From: Coffea arabica
Taxonomy: Eukaryota; Streptophyta; Magnoliopsida; Gentianales; Rubiaceae
Length of the DNA: 64,000 nucleotides
Reading direction: 5' to 3'
Assembly: GCF_036785885.1 (NCBI RefSeq)
Contig: NC_092323.1
Location: 30,450,501 to 30,514,500, forward strand
Positions 43,771 to 55,489 of the stretch are shown here, one piece after another (positions within the stretch are counted from its first letter, which is position 1; each line of letters begins with the position of its first letter). Position numbers and translations under genes: made by a program. Below the pieces are notes generated by a model. That model was given only the letters and a program-made list of their open reading frames with translations. It was not told where the DNA came from and did no database searches.

Positions 43771-46700
43771 TGTGACGGCCCCACCTTCTCTTGGGCGTAC
43801 CCTAGGGTTTAGCGAACCGCCTGCCCAACTCTCGTCAGGACTCAATCACTCACATCAAATAAAATAAGATGCAATCTCAATAATAAACGAAATAATAGTT
43901 CCCAAGTTTGAAACATACGAATACATTCATTTCTATCTCAACCATCCATACAGTCCCAAATACATCAAAAGATTTAAGTTCTCAGTACATTCAACCCTAA
44001 TCGAGCGACTAGTACGACTACAATTACAAAAGTCAAAACAACTAGACTACGCTAGTCTGTACACGTCTCACGCCTCGCTCGTACCCCTGTAAGAAAAATA
44101 AATGATGTGGAATGAGCTAAAAGCCCAGTGAGGTTCCAAAAAGTAAATTGACTATTATTTATAAGTACAAGATTCCAATATAGCAAAGTAACGAGAATGA
44201 AGAGTTCATAAAAGTAAGCAATAACACTTCAAGTAGCAATCTCAAAATGAGCGAGTGTAGAGTTTTAAAAGAAACAATAACACTGCACGTAACGATCATC
44301 TCAAGGTATAAGGATACAGATGGCTCTCAGGAGCCAAATTGCCATTGCATCATCAGGAGCTTGATCACAAAATAGTTGACACTCCGTCAACTTTCAAGTA
44401 AAGAAACCAATCCAATAGAGCACCACTTACACTACTCTCCGTCTACCATTCGAACTTTCTACTGGGCCCAAAATCCTCAATAAACACTGGTGGTAGTACT
44501 CGAGTATACCGATTAGTCGAGAAGATATCACTCCACTCGACAAAACAAGAGACCCAGGGTTCGTTACCCAATCGACCAAGCCCTTGTCGGCTCGACTCAA
44601 GTAACTCGCCACAGGGTTTCTGGAATTCTAGAAAGTGCGCACATCATAAACAAGTATATCAAATCCAGTGTAACAATAGACAAGTATATGTCACATAAGG
44701 GCAAGTGCGATAAAGTACACTCTTACCCGATCAAACCAATCATATATCATTTAATCATATTGATCACGTATTAGAAACAAGTATCCAGTTCAATCAGGTA
44801 TTTGGAAGCACTCACCAAAATGAAGTGTCCCTAGTGATCACGTCTGGGTTATACTCCGGGTTTGGAGTCCAAATCTGCGATAAAACTCTTGTTTAAGAAC
44901 TTTGAAAATAATTAAGGTTCGAAAAGTAAACGTTTCGTTCAAGAAGAATCAAGTAATTGACATTCGTTTGGAGAATATTCGTGAAACACTTGCTCGCTTT
45001 TCAAATTGTGAAAGTTTGCAGTAAGTATACTGGGAAATACTATTTGAGTCGAAAGTGTAAGGAAAACGCATTTCTAGAAGTCGTTACCCAAGGGTACAAG
45101 TTTGGCTAAGTTCTAACTTATATACCTCGATAAATGAAGATGCAAGCATCCTAGATGATTCAAGTGATAATCACTCTCAAGCCTTACACAAGTCGCAAGT
45201 ATATTTCTCTAGTCCTCGGGCATAAATTTGGGCAGCACGCCCTTTGTGTTTACCTCTTTTCCAGCCATTTATGGCTTCATTATTTTTCTCAATCAGTTCC
45301 AAAGTTAGACAAAATAATCTCAGTTCAATAGCCATTCAATAGGCTCAAAGTCGTACAAGTATAAAATCAAACTAGGACAATGTTTGGAAAGGAAGTTCAA
45401 GGCATAAAACAAAAGACAGATTTGCCGTCACTTAGCGTAACGGGCACAACCGAAGCTACGCCTATTGGATTGGGGTGCAATTTATACCGTTTTGAAGCTA
45501 AGACAAAGGCCTACAACTTTGATGAAGACCACCCAGTCCAGTTCGTAGTGTATCGAAGTCAAAATTTCAAATTACAGAACCAGAATCTCAGGCTACCGAA
45601 GTCCGATTAAGGCGTTTTCAGGGCCATTGGAAAGATAAGACATAGCACTACAACTTCTATGTTTTTACCAAAGGCTAATTCAGTACGGACCAGAGTGAAC
45701 AGATGCGGTCAGATTGGTGAAAGGTCAACCCTGTCCACAGGGCTCTACCTATGGCAGTCAGGGGTATTTTTATCTTTTCACAAGCTACAGTGCTCCTGAT
45801 TGAGTTGAAATTTTGTAGGCTACTATAAAACATCATTCTATACAACTTTCATATTTTGTGCCAAACCTGATTCGGCCTCTATCATGGTGAACTAGAACCG
45901 GACAGAACAGGGTATGCAAAAAAATTAAATTCTGGAAATTTAGGAAGTCAAAGTACAATTCACATTTCTAGCTGAAAACCACCACTACCACCTCATATAC
46001 AAGCTTATATACATCATACACCATCCATAAAAGAAGTATGATAAGTAAATCATTCAAACCCTAACTCAAATTCATCACCCCAATCATCCAAAATCACTTG
46101 AGTTAAGCATCACAAGCACAAATACAAGTTACTAAACAACCCCAACATGATTAAGGGAAAAAGAAAAGAGTGGTCAGCCATGTTACCTCAAAACAAGAGC
46201 TTGTAATGGTTATACTTCACCTCTCCTTGAAAAATTTGGCTCCCTAAGCTTCCCAAACTCACAACTTACAAGTTAATCGGTGTAGTTTTCTTGTTTTCTC
46301 TCTTAATCAAGCAAAACTTAAGAATTATGGAAGCTATTCTTCTCTTGCTTTTCTCTCAAGAAGCACGGCTAAGATGGAGGAAAATGAAGAGCATTTGAGT
46401 AGTTTTTTAGTGATAAAGATGGTGGAAATTAGTTGGTCAATCAAGTCATGGATGACCGCCACTTGTCACAACCAATTTGCATCTCAATTTTTTTTCTTTT
46501 CTCTTGTTTTCCAAGTCAAAAATTTCGGCCCTCAAGATCAGATTTTGAGCTGATAATTAAGCTCTAATATCAAGGAGATTGACTTGATAAAAATGGTGGT
46601 CAAATGGTGTGTTCAATCGGTAGTTATCGGTACCCGTCGGTTCGCACCGTTTTTCCGTAAATCACACGTACTAGGGTTTTTACTTACCATTCACTAACTT

Positions 46701-46983
46701 TTTATTATCACTTCTAATCACATATTATTTTCTCATCTAAAAGTCACTCTTACTCACCAAATTTAGCACACACTCAGTACCGGTTACTCACATTACGAAA
46801 AGACGTAAAAACCCTAAGTTATTGTAACAATGAAAATAAACAGGAAACCCTTGTTTTAATGATTATTTGTAACTATTGGGGAAGTGAATGTATATTAAAG
46901 TTATTGTAAAGTAATAAATTCTAATAAGTTCCAAATTAAAGAAAATTTTAAGAAAAATATATAGAATTTTACGGGTCCTCACA
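43771..46983 (-). mobile_element. 3' LTR of element D (3.21 kb)
   Basis: In plus orientation it runs from TGTGACGGCCCCACC to ACGGGTCCTCACA. It is highly similar over its length to the LTR at 48945-52186, with scattered substitutions and small indels. A plus-strand ORF at 45380-45610 is mirrored in the other LTR but is not a credible gene. Confidence 0.9.
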
Positions 46984-47000
46984 CTCTCTCCCCCTTAAAA
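46984..47000 (-). promoter_or_regulatory. Polypurine tract of element D
   Basis: The minus strand reads CTTTTAAGGGGGAGAGAG directly before the 3' LTR, the second-strand primer. The same tract precedes the LTRs of element C. Confidence 0.85.
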
Positions 47001-48357
47001 GAATTTCGTTCTCGAAATTCATACATGCACTCCGAAATTGCGTAGGGTATTTTCCTTGTTTATCCGTTTCTAGCTCTCAGGTCTCACCATAGCCAAAACT
47101 TAACTAAACAATAGAAATCACGAATCGTACCTTCTACTATCTTCGATGGTTCAGGTAATGCCTGTTGGTCCAAGGCGTACACTCTAGCGGGCACTCTTGG
47201 CTTAGTCCCTCCTACATTTGCTTGTTCAGGGTTTAGGTGTGACGTACGGGGACAAGTTGCAAGCTGGTGCTCGGCACTACCACACCATAAACATTTTCCT
47301 GCCTTTCGCCAACAATCATTCTCCGTATGATTGGCCTTCCCATAGTACCCACAAGATGCTCGAGGGGCTGAGGTTTGACCTCCTTGTGAGGCACCTCTTG
47401 CTGGCTCCCTTCCACGCGAGGCTCCTCTTGGAGTAATTTCCTTAGGTGTCCCTGAAATTTTCTCACCACCATCTCCTCGACCCATCTTAGAGGGTGGCAT
47501 ATCTAAATCGCCTTGTCCTTGCCTTTGACTTCCACCAGGCGCACCTCTCCTTTTTGCATGAAAAGCTATCACTTGTGCCCTAACAATTTCTATTCTTTGA
47601 GCCTTCTCCAAAACTTCCGTAAAAGTGTTAATCTGGGCCGCTGCCAAGACCTCCTGTATTTCTACATTGAGCCCCTATACAAACCTCCTAACCCTCCGTT
47701 GCACGGTAGCTATCAATTCGGGAGCAAACTTGGACAGTTTAGTGAATTGAGTCTCGTACTCAGATACACTTAGAGTTCCTTGACGGAACTTAATAAAATC
47801 ATCTTCCATCTTCTCTTGGACTATCGATGGAAGGTATTTCTCATTAAACTCTCGCACAAAGTTCACCCAAGTCCATGCAGTCCCTTCTCTTTGCCATTTA
47901 GCCCTAATTACATTCCACCAGGCCCTAACTGGTCCTTCAAACTGAAATACAGTGAATTGTACCTGCCTATCCTCCGTATAGTTTAAGGCAGAGAAAATAT
48001 TAATCATCGACTCTAGCCATCTCTCAACTGCCTCAGGGTCCGGCCCTCCCAGGAACTTAGGAGGAGAGAATTTTTAGAATCTCTCGAGGGCCCTATCTTG
48101 CCCCATATCATCCCTAGATTGATTCATAGGGACTTGACCCTGTTGCTCCACCAATCGAGTAAGGATATTAGTCATCTGTTGAATCGCAGTTGCCACCTGA
48201 TCCCCCCTATAACTTGGGGTCCAGGTTGCGGTCCACTCGTTTCACCCCTTTCCCCTCTGGATTCTTGTGTGGGTCCCTGCATCTGTCTACCCCCACGTCC
48301 ACGATTAGAGCCACACCCGCGAGTAGCTCCCTGATCCTGGCTTCTTCTACCTTCCAT
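47001..48357 (-). pseudogene. gag of element D, ending in a truncated protease
   Basis: Gag starts with MEGRRSQDQGATRG at 48357. A frame break follows, then the core (INIFSALNYTEDRQVQF, FEGPVRAWWNVIRAKW, FVREFNEKYLPSIVQEKMED, YETQFTKLSKFAPELIA), a stop at about 47673, and two zinc knuckles (CGYYGKANHTENDC with the second Cys changed to Tyr, CLWCGSAEHQLATC). The frame continues only to the protease entry (KIVEGTI) and then reaches the 3' end and the polypurine tract within about 120 bp. RT, RNase H and integrase are missing. The element is therefore non-autonomous and would have needed proteins from a relative such as element A. Confidence 0.9.
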
Positions 48358-48929
48358 GCTTCGCGACTAATCAACTATAGCAAAGCAATAAAGCCAACTA
48401 ATCAATGATAGAATATAGCCACTAAGTAACTATATAGATATAAACAGAATAAAATAGGGCTCAAATAAACCTTTCCAAATCATAAAACAGGGGTAATGTG
48501 ACACATTCAATCAAAACAAGTCACATAACCTATGGGACATTAAACCTAGGTATTGCTCAGGCACTACACTTAATCTAAATTTGAAGCACGTGAATAATAA
48601 GGGTCCCAAATCCCACGAATATCTTTAATATATTTCAAGTCCAGACTATTCGCATCCCCCGTGCCTTTGCTTTTGCCATCCAAACTTATCCTAATATTAC
48701 TTGAGATCTCAACTTATCGTAAAGGTATCACTCTTTGGTACTCGAGTACAAGAATCCGAAAATATGATAATTCACCACTCAAGCTGGCCAGACTTAAGAG
48801 CAAATCACCCGTATTAGAGATTCCTACCCAACATACATATCTAAGGCCCCAACAATAGACAATTGTTCCACACATAACAACTCAATCCCCACAGTCCGAG
48901 AACCCTCTCCCGGCACGAGCTCAATAGGA
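48358..48929 (-). other. Leader of element D
   Basis: This is non-coding sequence between gag and the primer site. No counterpart of the 157-residue ORF of element A is visible here. Confidence 0.6.
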
Positions 48930-48941
48930 GCTCTGATACCA
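48930..48941 (-). promoter_or_regulatory. Primer-binding site for initiator tRNA-Met (element D)
   Basis: The minus strand reads TGGTATCAGAGC exactly, a few bases from the LTR end at 48945. Confidence 0.93.
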
Positions 48942-48944
48942 TCA

Positions 48945-51900
48945 GTGACGGCCCCACCTTCCCTTGGGCGTATCCTAGGATTTAGCGGACCACCTGCATA
49001 ACTCTAGCCAGGACTCACTCACTCACATCAAATAAAATAAGATGCAATCTCAATAATAAACGAAATAATAGTTCCCAAGTTTGGAACATACGAATACATT
49101 CATTTCTATCTCAACCATCCATACATTCCCAAATACATCAAAAGATTTAAGTTCTCAGTACATTCAACCCTAATCGAACGACTAGTGCGAGTACAATTAC
49201 AAAAGTCAAAACAACTAGACTATGCTAGTCTATACACGTCTCACGCCTCGCTCGTACTCCTGTAAGGAAAACAAATGGCGTGGAATGAGCTAAAAGTCCA
49301 GTGAGGTTCCAAATAGCAAATTGACTATTATTTATAAGTACAAGATTCCAATGTAGCAAAGGAACGAGCATGAAGAGTTCATAAAAGTAAGCAATAACAC
49401 TTCAAGTAGCAATCTCAAAATGAGCGTGTGTAAAGTTTTAAAAGAAACAATAACACTACACATAATGATCATCTCAAGGTATAAGGATACGGATGGCTCT
49501 CAGGAGCCAAATTGCCATTGCATCACCAGGAGCTTGATCACATAATAGTTGACACTCCATCAACTTTCAAGTAAAGAAACCAATCCAGTAGAGCACCACT
49601 TACACTACTCTCCGTCCACCATTCAAACTCCCTACTGAGCCCAAAATCCTCAATAAACACTGGTGGTAGTACTCGAGTATACCGATTAGTCGAGAAGATA
49701 TCACTCCAGTCGACAAAGCAAGAGACCCAGGGTTCGTTACCCAATTGACCAAACCCTTGCCGGCTCGACTCAAGTAACTCGCCACAGGATTTCTGGAATT
49801 CCAGGAAGTGCGCACATCATAAACAAGTATATCAAATCCAATGCAACAATAAATAAGTATATGTCACATAAGGGCAAGTGCGATAAAGTACACTCTTACC
49901 CGATCAAACCAATCATATATCATTTAATTATATTGATCACGTATTAGAAACAAGTGTCCTGTTCAATCAGATATTTGGAAGCACTCACCAAAATGAAGTG
50001 TCCCTAGTGATCACGTCTGGGTTATACTCCGGGTTTTGAATCTAAATCTGCGATAAAACTCTTGTTTAAGAACTTTGAAAATGATTAAGGTTCGAAACGT
50101 AAACGTTTCGTTCAATAAGAATCAAGTAATTGACATTCATTCGGAGAATATTCGTGAAACACTTGCTCGCTTTTGAAATTGCGAAAGTTTGCAATAAGTA
50201 TACTAGGAAATACTATTTGAATCGAAATTGTAAGGAAAACGCATTTCTAGAAGTCGTTACGCAAGGGTACAAGTTCGGCTAAGTTCTAACTTATATACCT
50301 CGATAAATGAAGATGCAAGCATCCTAGATGATTCAAGTGATAATCACTCTCAAGCCTTACACAAGTCGCAAGTATATTTCTCTAGTCCTCGGGCGTAAAT
50401 TTGTTTACCTATTTTCCGGCCATTTATGGCTTCATTGTTTTTCTCAATCAGTCCCAAAGTCACACACAAAATAATCTCAGTTCAATAGCTATTCAATAGA
50501 CTCAAAGTCGTACAAGTATAAAATCAAGTTAGGACAATGTTCGGAAAGGAAGTTCAAGGCATAAAACAAAAGACAGATTTGCCGTCACTTAGCGTTACGG
50601 GCACAACCGAAGCTACACTTATTGGATTGGGGTATAATTTATACCATTTTGAACCTAAGACAAAGGCCTACAACTTTGATGAAGACCACTCAGTCCAGTT
50701 CGTAGTGTATCTAGGTCAAAATTTCAAATTACAGAACCAGAATCTCACATTCGGGCTAGTTAACCGCACTATACGTAAATGACAATAACTCAGGCTACCG
50801 AAGTCTGATTAAGGCGTTTTCAGGGCCGTTGAAAAGATAAGACATAGCACTACAACTTCTATGTTTTTACCAAATGCTAATTCAGTATGGACCAGGGTGA
50901 ACAGATGCGGTCAGATTGGTGAAAGGTCAACCCTATCCACAGGGCTCTACCTATGGCAGTCAGGGATATTTTTATCTTTTCACAAGCTAAAGTGCTCCCG
51001 ATTGAGCTGAAATTTTGTAAACTACTATAAAACATTATTCCCTACAACTTTCATGTTTTGTGCCAAGCCTGATTCGGCCTCTATCATGGTGAACTAGAAC
51101 CGCGCAGAACAGGGTATGCAAAAAAATTAAATTCTGGAAATTTAGGAAGTCAAAGTACAATTCACATTTCTAGCTGAAAACCACCACTACCACCTCATAT
51201 ACAAGCTTATATACATCATATACCATCCACACAACAAGTATGATAAGTAAATCATTCAAACCCTAACTCAAATTCATCACCCCAATCATCCAAAATCACT
51301 TGAGTTAAGCAACACAAGCACAAATACAAGTTACTAAACAACCCCAACATGATTAAGGGAAAAAGAAAAGAGTGGTCAGCCATATTACCTCAAAACAAGA
51401 GCTTGTAATGGTTATACTTCACCTCTCCTTGAAAAATTTGGCTCCCTAAGCTTCCCAATCTCACAACTTACAAGTTAATCGGTGTAGTTTTCTTGTTTTC
51501 TCTCTTAATCAAGCAAAACCTAAGAATTATGGAAGCTATTCTTCTCTTGCTTTTCTCTCAAGAAGCACGGCTAAGATGGAGGAAAATGAAGAGCATTTGA
51601 GTAGTTTTTTAGTGATAAAGATGGTGGAAATTAGTTGGTCAATCAAGCCATGGATGACCGCCACTTGTCACAACCAATTTGCATCTCAATTTTTTTCTTT
51701 TCTCTTGTTTTCCAAGTCAAAAATTTCGGCCCTCAAGATCAGATTTTGAGCTGATATTTAAGCTCTAATATCAAGGAGATTAACTTGATAAAAATGGTGG
51801 TCAAATGATGTGTTCAATCGGTAGTGATCGGTACCCGTCGGTTCGCACCATTTTTCCGTAAATCACACGTACTAGGGTTTTTACTTACCATTCACTAACT

Positions 51901-52186
51901 TTTTATTATTACTTCTAACCACATATTATTTTCTCATCTAAAAGTCACTCTTACTCACCAAATTTAGCACACACTCCGTACCGATTACTCACATTACGAA
52001 AAGACGTAAAAACCCTAAGTTATTGTAACGATGAAAATAAACAGGAAACCCTTGTTTTAATGATTATTTGTAGCTATTGGGGAAGTGAATGTATATTAAA
52101 GTTATTGTAAAGTAATAAATTCTAATAAGTTCCAAATTAAAGGGAATTTTAAAAAAAAAATATAAAGAATTTTACGGGTCCTCACA
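48945..52186 (-). mobile_element. 5' LTR of element D (3.24 kb)
   Basis: On the minus strand it starts TGTGAGGACCCG at 52186 and ends GGGGCCGTCACT at 48945; the final CA is worn. It pairs with 43771-46983. The two LTRs are close enough to suggest a fairly recent insertion compared with the surrounding Athila. Confidence 0.9.
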
Positions 52187-52193
52187 CCTCACA

Positions 52194-53060
52194 AAATCAA
52201 ACTTCCCTTTAATCTTCTGAATATACTTTCGATCAAGGCCACTAGTAATAGGAACTTTCAATGCATTATCATCATTTAGTTCAAAATTTTGTTGCGTCAA
52301 AGAGTCGATTACATCTATAACAAAGACTGAATGATTCATTAGGATATTTCATGGCATCATAAATATTGAATTTTATAATATCGCCATCAAATTCCATATT
52401 CAGTGTTCTGGAATAAACATCAAATTTTGTTCTAGATGTTCTCAGAAATGGTCTTCCTAACAAAGTTGGAGGTGAATTAGAAGAATTATCTTCCTCTATA
52501 TCAAGCACATAAAAGTCTATAGGAAAAACCAATTTATCTACTTGAACTAATATGTCCTCCAAAACCCCATTAGGATAAGCATTTGACATATCAGCAAGTT
52601 GAATTATTATACCTGTCTCTTTTAAAGGACCAAGATACAACATATTATAAATGGAACGAGGCATAACATTTATGGAAGCACCCAAATCCAACATTGCTTT
52701 CTTAATCATAATATTTCCAATGTTGCAAGGAGCAGTAAATATACCCGAGTCCTTATATTTTGGAGGCAACTTTTTCTGAAGCACTGCTGAGACATTCTCC
52801 CCCATATGCACTTTTTCATTTCCTTTCAATTTTTTCTTAGCAGTGCATAATTCTTTAAGAAACTTTACATATCTAGGAATTTGCTTAATTGCATCTAAAA
52901 GGGAAATATTTAACTCGACCTTGTGAAAAGTTTCCAAAATCTCTTGCTCTTGCTCCTCTTTTTCTGATTTTGCAAATTGACTGGGAAATGGAGGAGAAAG
53001 TGTTACCACTACTGGAGGTTCATCTTTGGATTTTCACTATGGCATAGGTTTACATTGGGG
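52194..53060 (-). pseudogene. Athila-type gag-pol: protease region (part 1 of a split element)
   Basis: A 242-codon uninterrupted stretch (52281-53009) encodes the end of Athila gag (PPFPSQFAKSEKEEQEQEIL, LLDAIKQIPRYVKFLKEL, GENVSAVLQKKLPPKYKDSG) and a full retroviral-type protease with MLDLGASINVMP, where Asp-Leu-Gly-Ala is the active-site block. It continues with IIIQLADMSNAYPNGVLEDI and PPTLLGRPFLRTSRTKFDV. It reads on to 52194, where the nest begins; removing the nest joins it in frame to the linker at 30099. The family assignment is secure. Confidence 0.92.
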
Positions 53061-53880
53061 TGCCACTTTTTCTTTCTCAATAGCTTGCTCAGAAATTCTC
53101 TTACTAGGTTCTGGCAACTCTTGGCCACTCCTCAATGTGATGGCACTAGCATTCTGTTTTGGATTGATAACAGTCTATGAAGGCAACTTTCCTAAAACTT
53201 GAGACTCCGATTGATTAACTGTAGTTGCCAACTGGCTCATTTGATTCTCCAGATTTTGAATACTCATTCTTGTCTCTTGTTGAAATTGTTGTGTATTAAA
53301 AGCTAAAAATTTAACAATTTCTTCAAGAGATAGACCTGATTTAGAAACTAGTTGTTGTTGTGAAATTGGAGGCCTAGGATGATATTGTTATTGGTGAAAT
53401 CCCGGTGGCCTTGTAGTATAACTAAAATTCGGATGATCCTTCCACCCTGGGTTGTAGGTGTTTGAATAAGGATCATAGCGCCTTTGAGATGGGTCAGGAA
53501 ATCTACCAACTGCATTTGTGTGTTCATTCGGATCATCTTGTAGTGTAGGACACATATTAGTCGGATGACCTGAAACATAGCAGATTCCACATGTTTTAGC
53601 TTGCTGTACCTGTCCTATAACAAACTTCTCCACTAAAGAGGTTAGAGAATCTAATCATTGTTCAATAGAGGAATTACTTACCTCATTGACCTTTTTAGGA
53701 CATATTCCTATTTATCACCAAATTGTTGACCATTGGCTGCCATACTTGAAATTATTCTCCTTGCTTCATTGGCATTTTATTTGCCAATGTTCCTCCACTA
53801 GCTGCATCAATGATTTTCCTATTTGTTGCTGAGAAAATTCGAGGCCTCCCTATCTGAAGATTTTTTTTGACAATCTGATT
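53061..53880 (-). pseudogene. Athila-type gag remnant with zinc-finger-like motif
   Basis: Gag pieces are in several frames: ASAITLRSGQELPEPS, a Cys-rich CGICYVSGHPTNMCPTLQDD motif, a Tyr/Pro/Asn-rich linker (RRYDPYSNTYNPGWKD) and the upstream segment IIDAASGGTLANKMPM. Stops and frameshifts separate them. Homology fades upstream of about 53880, so gag is truncated at its N-terminus, and no LTR or primer site of this element was found. Confidence 0.85.
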
Positions 53881-54465
53881 TACATTCTGATTAGATATGA
53901 CTAAATGTCTTTCATGAAATAAGTAAATTTTTACAGTCAATGGGCAAGAACATCAATAGCTATGATTTAGTTCTACTTTCCTATTAGTATTTCTAATTTA
54001 TATGCTTATTACAATATTGTATCATCTTTTACTTATAATTTTATTCTCTTTTTTATTTATTTACACTATTTGAAAATTTAAGGCAAACTGTATAGCGTAA
54101 AAATTTGATATGTGCCTGTCATAATCAAAAAGTATATCTCACTAGGAATTTGAATATTTAGAAAGATAGTAGCAAACTAGAACTTTATATTATTTAATAT
54201 TTAAAGCTATATCACAAAAAATAAAGTAATTAATAATTTTGTTTACTATTTTTATGTATAGTTGAGTAATTGCTGCTATTTTTATTAAAAATTAATTTGT
54301 TCTAAACTCTAGACATATTGATTTAAGTAATGTATGAAATAGTTTATGTGCATAGATAATATATGCTTTGTTATAACATGGACTTTGTGGTCATTATTTT
54401 TTCAATAACAGAAGTAAATAAGCTAGAAATAAATAAATAATAAGTTTAAGAAGATCAAAATTAAT

Positions 54466-54561
54466 ACATAGATAACAATAGTAAAGAGAAGAAAATTACA
54501 TAGATAACAATAGTAAAGAAAAGAAAGTTACATAGATAACAATAGTAAAGAGAAGAGAATG
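54466..54561. repeat. 32-bp tandem repeat, three copies
   Basis: ACATAGATAACAATAGTAAA plus GA-rich sequence starts at 54466, 54498 and 54530. Confidence 0.9.
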
Positions 54562-54729
54562 CTTGATCATACGAGAGAAGGGAGAAAATTAAAAATTATA
54601 AAGAAAATTGACAAGTGGAAAAGGGCAAAAAAGGAAAGAAATGAAATAAAATAATAATTAATATGAAAAGGATAATTTTTTCCTAAAACATAAAACAGGG
54701 GAGTAAAGTACCTATTTATTAAGTGGAGA

Positions 54730-54876
54730 GGGGTAAATTACAGCTAGGGATAAAGTTTAGGGGTTTAGGCTAATTCCTTAGATTATTGATGAAAAAAATT
54801 GGTAAAATACAACTAGGGATAAATTTCAGGGGTTTAGACTAATTTCTTAGAATATCGATGAAAAAAAAATTGGTCA
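54730..54876. repeat. About 73-bp imperfect direct repeat, two copies
   Basis: Both copies carry CTAGGGATAAA, CAGGGGTTTAG or TTAGGGGTTTAG, CTAATT-CTTAGA and GATGAAAAAAA-TTGGT in the same order. Confidence 0.85.
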
Positions 54877-55489
54877 ATTGTTGGTCTGACAGAGAGGTTT
54901 CTAAAACTATGCATGTCGTGCTTAGTCAATATGACAAGGAGAAGTATTTTTTTTTTAAATTAAATGCTGCAAAAAAAAAGACTAACAACCCCCTTTTTTT
55001 CAAATGTTGTCCCCTATCAGGCTACATCAGTTTTAAGAAATTTGTCTCCAATCGGGTTAATATTACCGGCAGGGGTGATTTTTTTTTTAAAAAAAAAAGT
55101 GCAAGCCGCACTTGTTTTTTTGCGCGGAATATTGTCCTTTTCTACCCAACAATTTGAGTTTTTCCTTTTCTACCTCCTTTTAATATCCAAAGACATAGTT
55201 TGTGAGGTATTCTCAATACATTGTTAAGAAACTATGATCTCTAAAACGTAGACACATAGGATTATTCTCCTTTATCATATTTAGAACTTTCAACTAAATT
55301 TCCGTGCAAACTATCCAATTTGGCAGCCATGAAGAATCTCAATCCATCCATATTTCTAGAAAACAAAACAAAAAGAAATGATGTGCACAAAACTTTCTTA
55401 CAAATGAATCGCATCAAGTGAACATACTAAAAATCAAATTCATAATCCTGATGACTGACATTACACATATTCCTGTATTTCTTGAAAAG

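Larger units (their letters stand above)
53881..55489. other. AT-rich intergenic sequence without genes
   Basis: There is no supported coding sequence. Long A/T runs lie at 54949-54978 and 55080-55101. The two tandem repeats listed separately lie here. Confidence 0.6.

Noticed and set aside
45380..50782. Similar 76- and 81-codon ORFs at 45380-45610 and 50537-50782
   Set aside because: They are the same position in the two LTRs of element D, and the ends differ by frameshift. Similarity reflects LTR duplication, not gene conservation.
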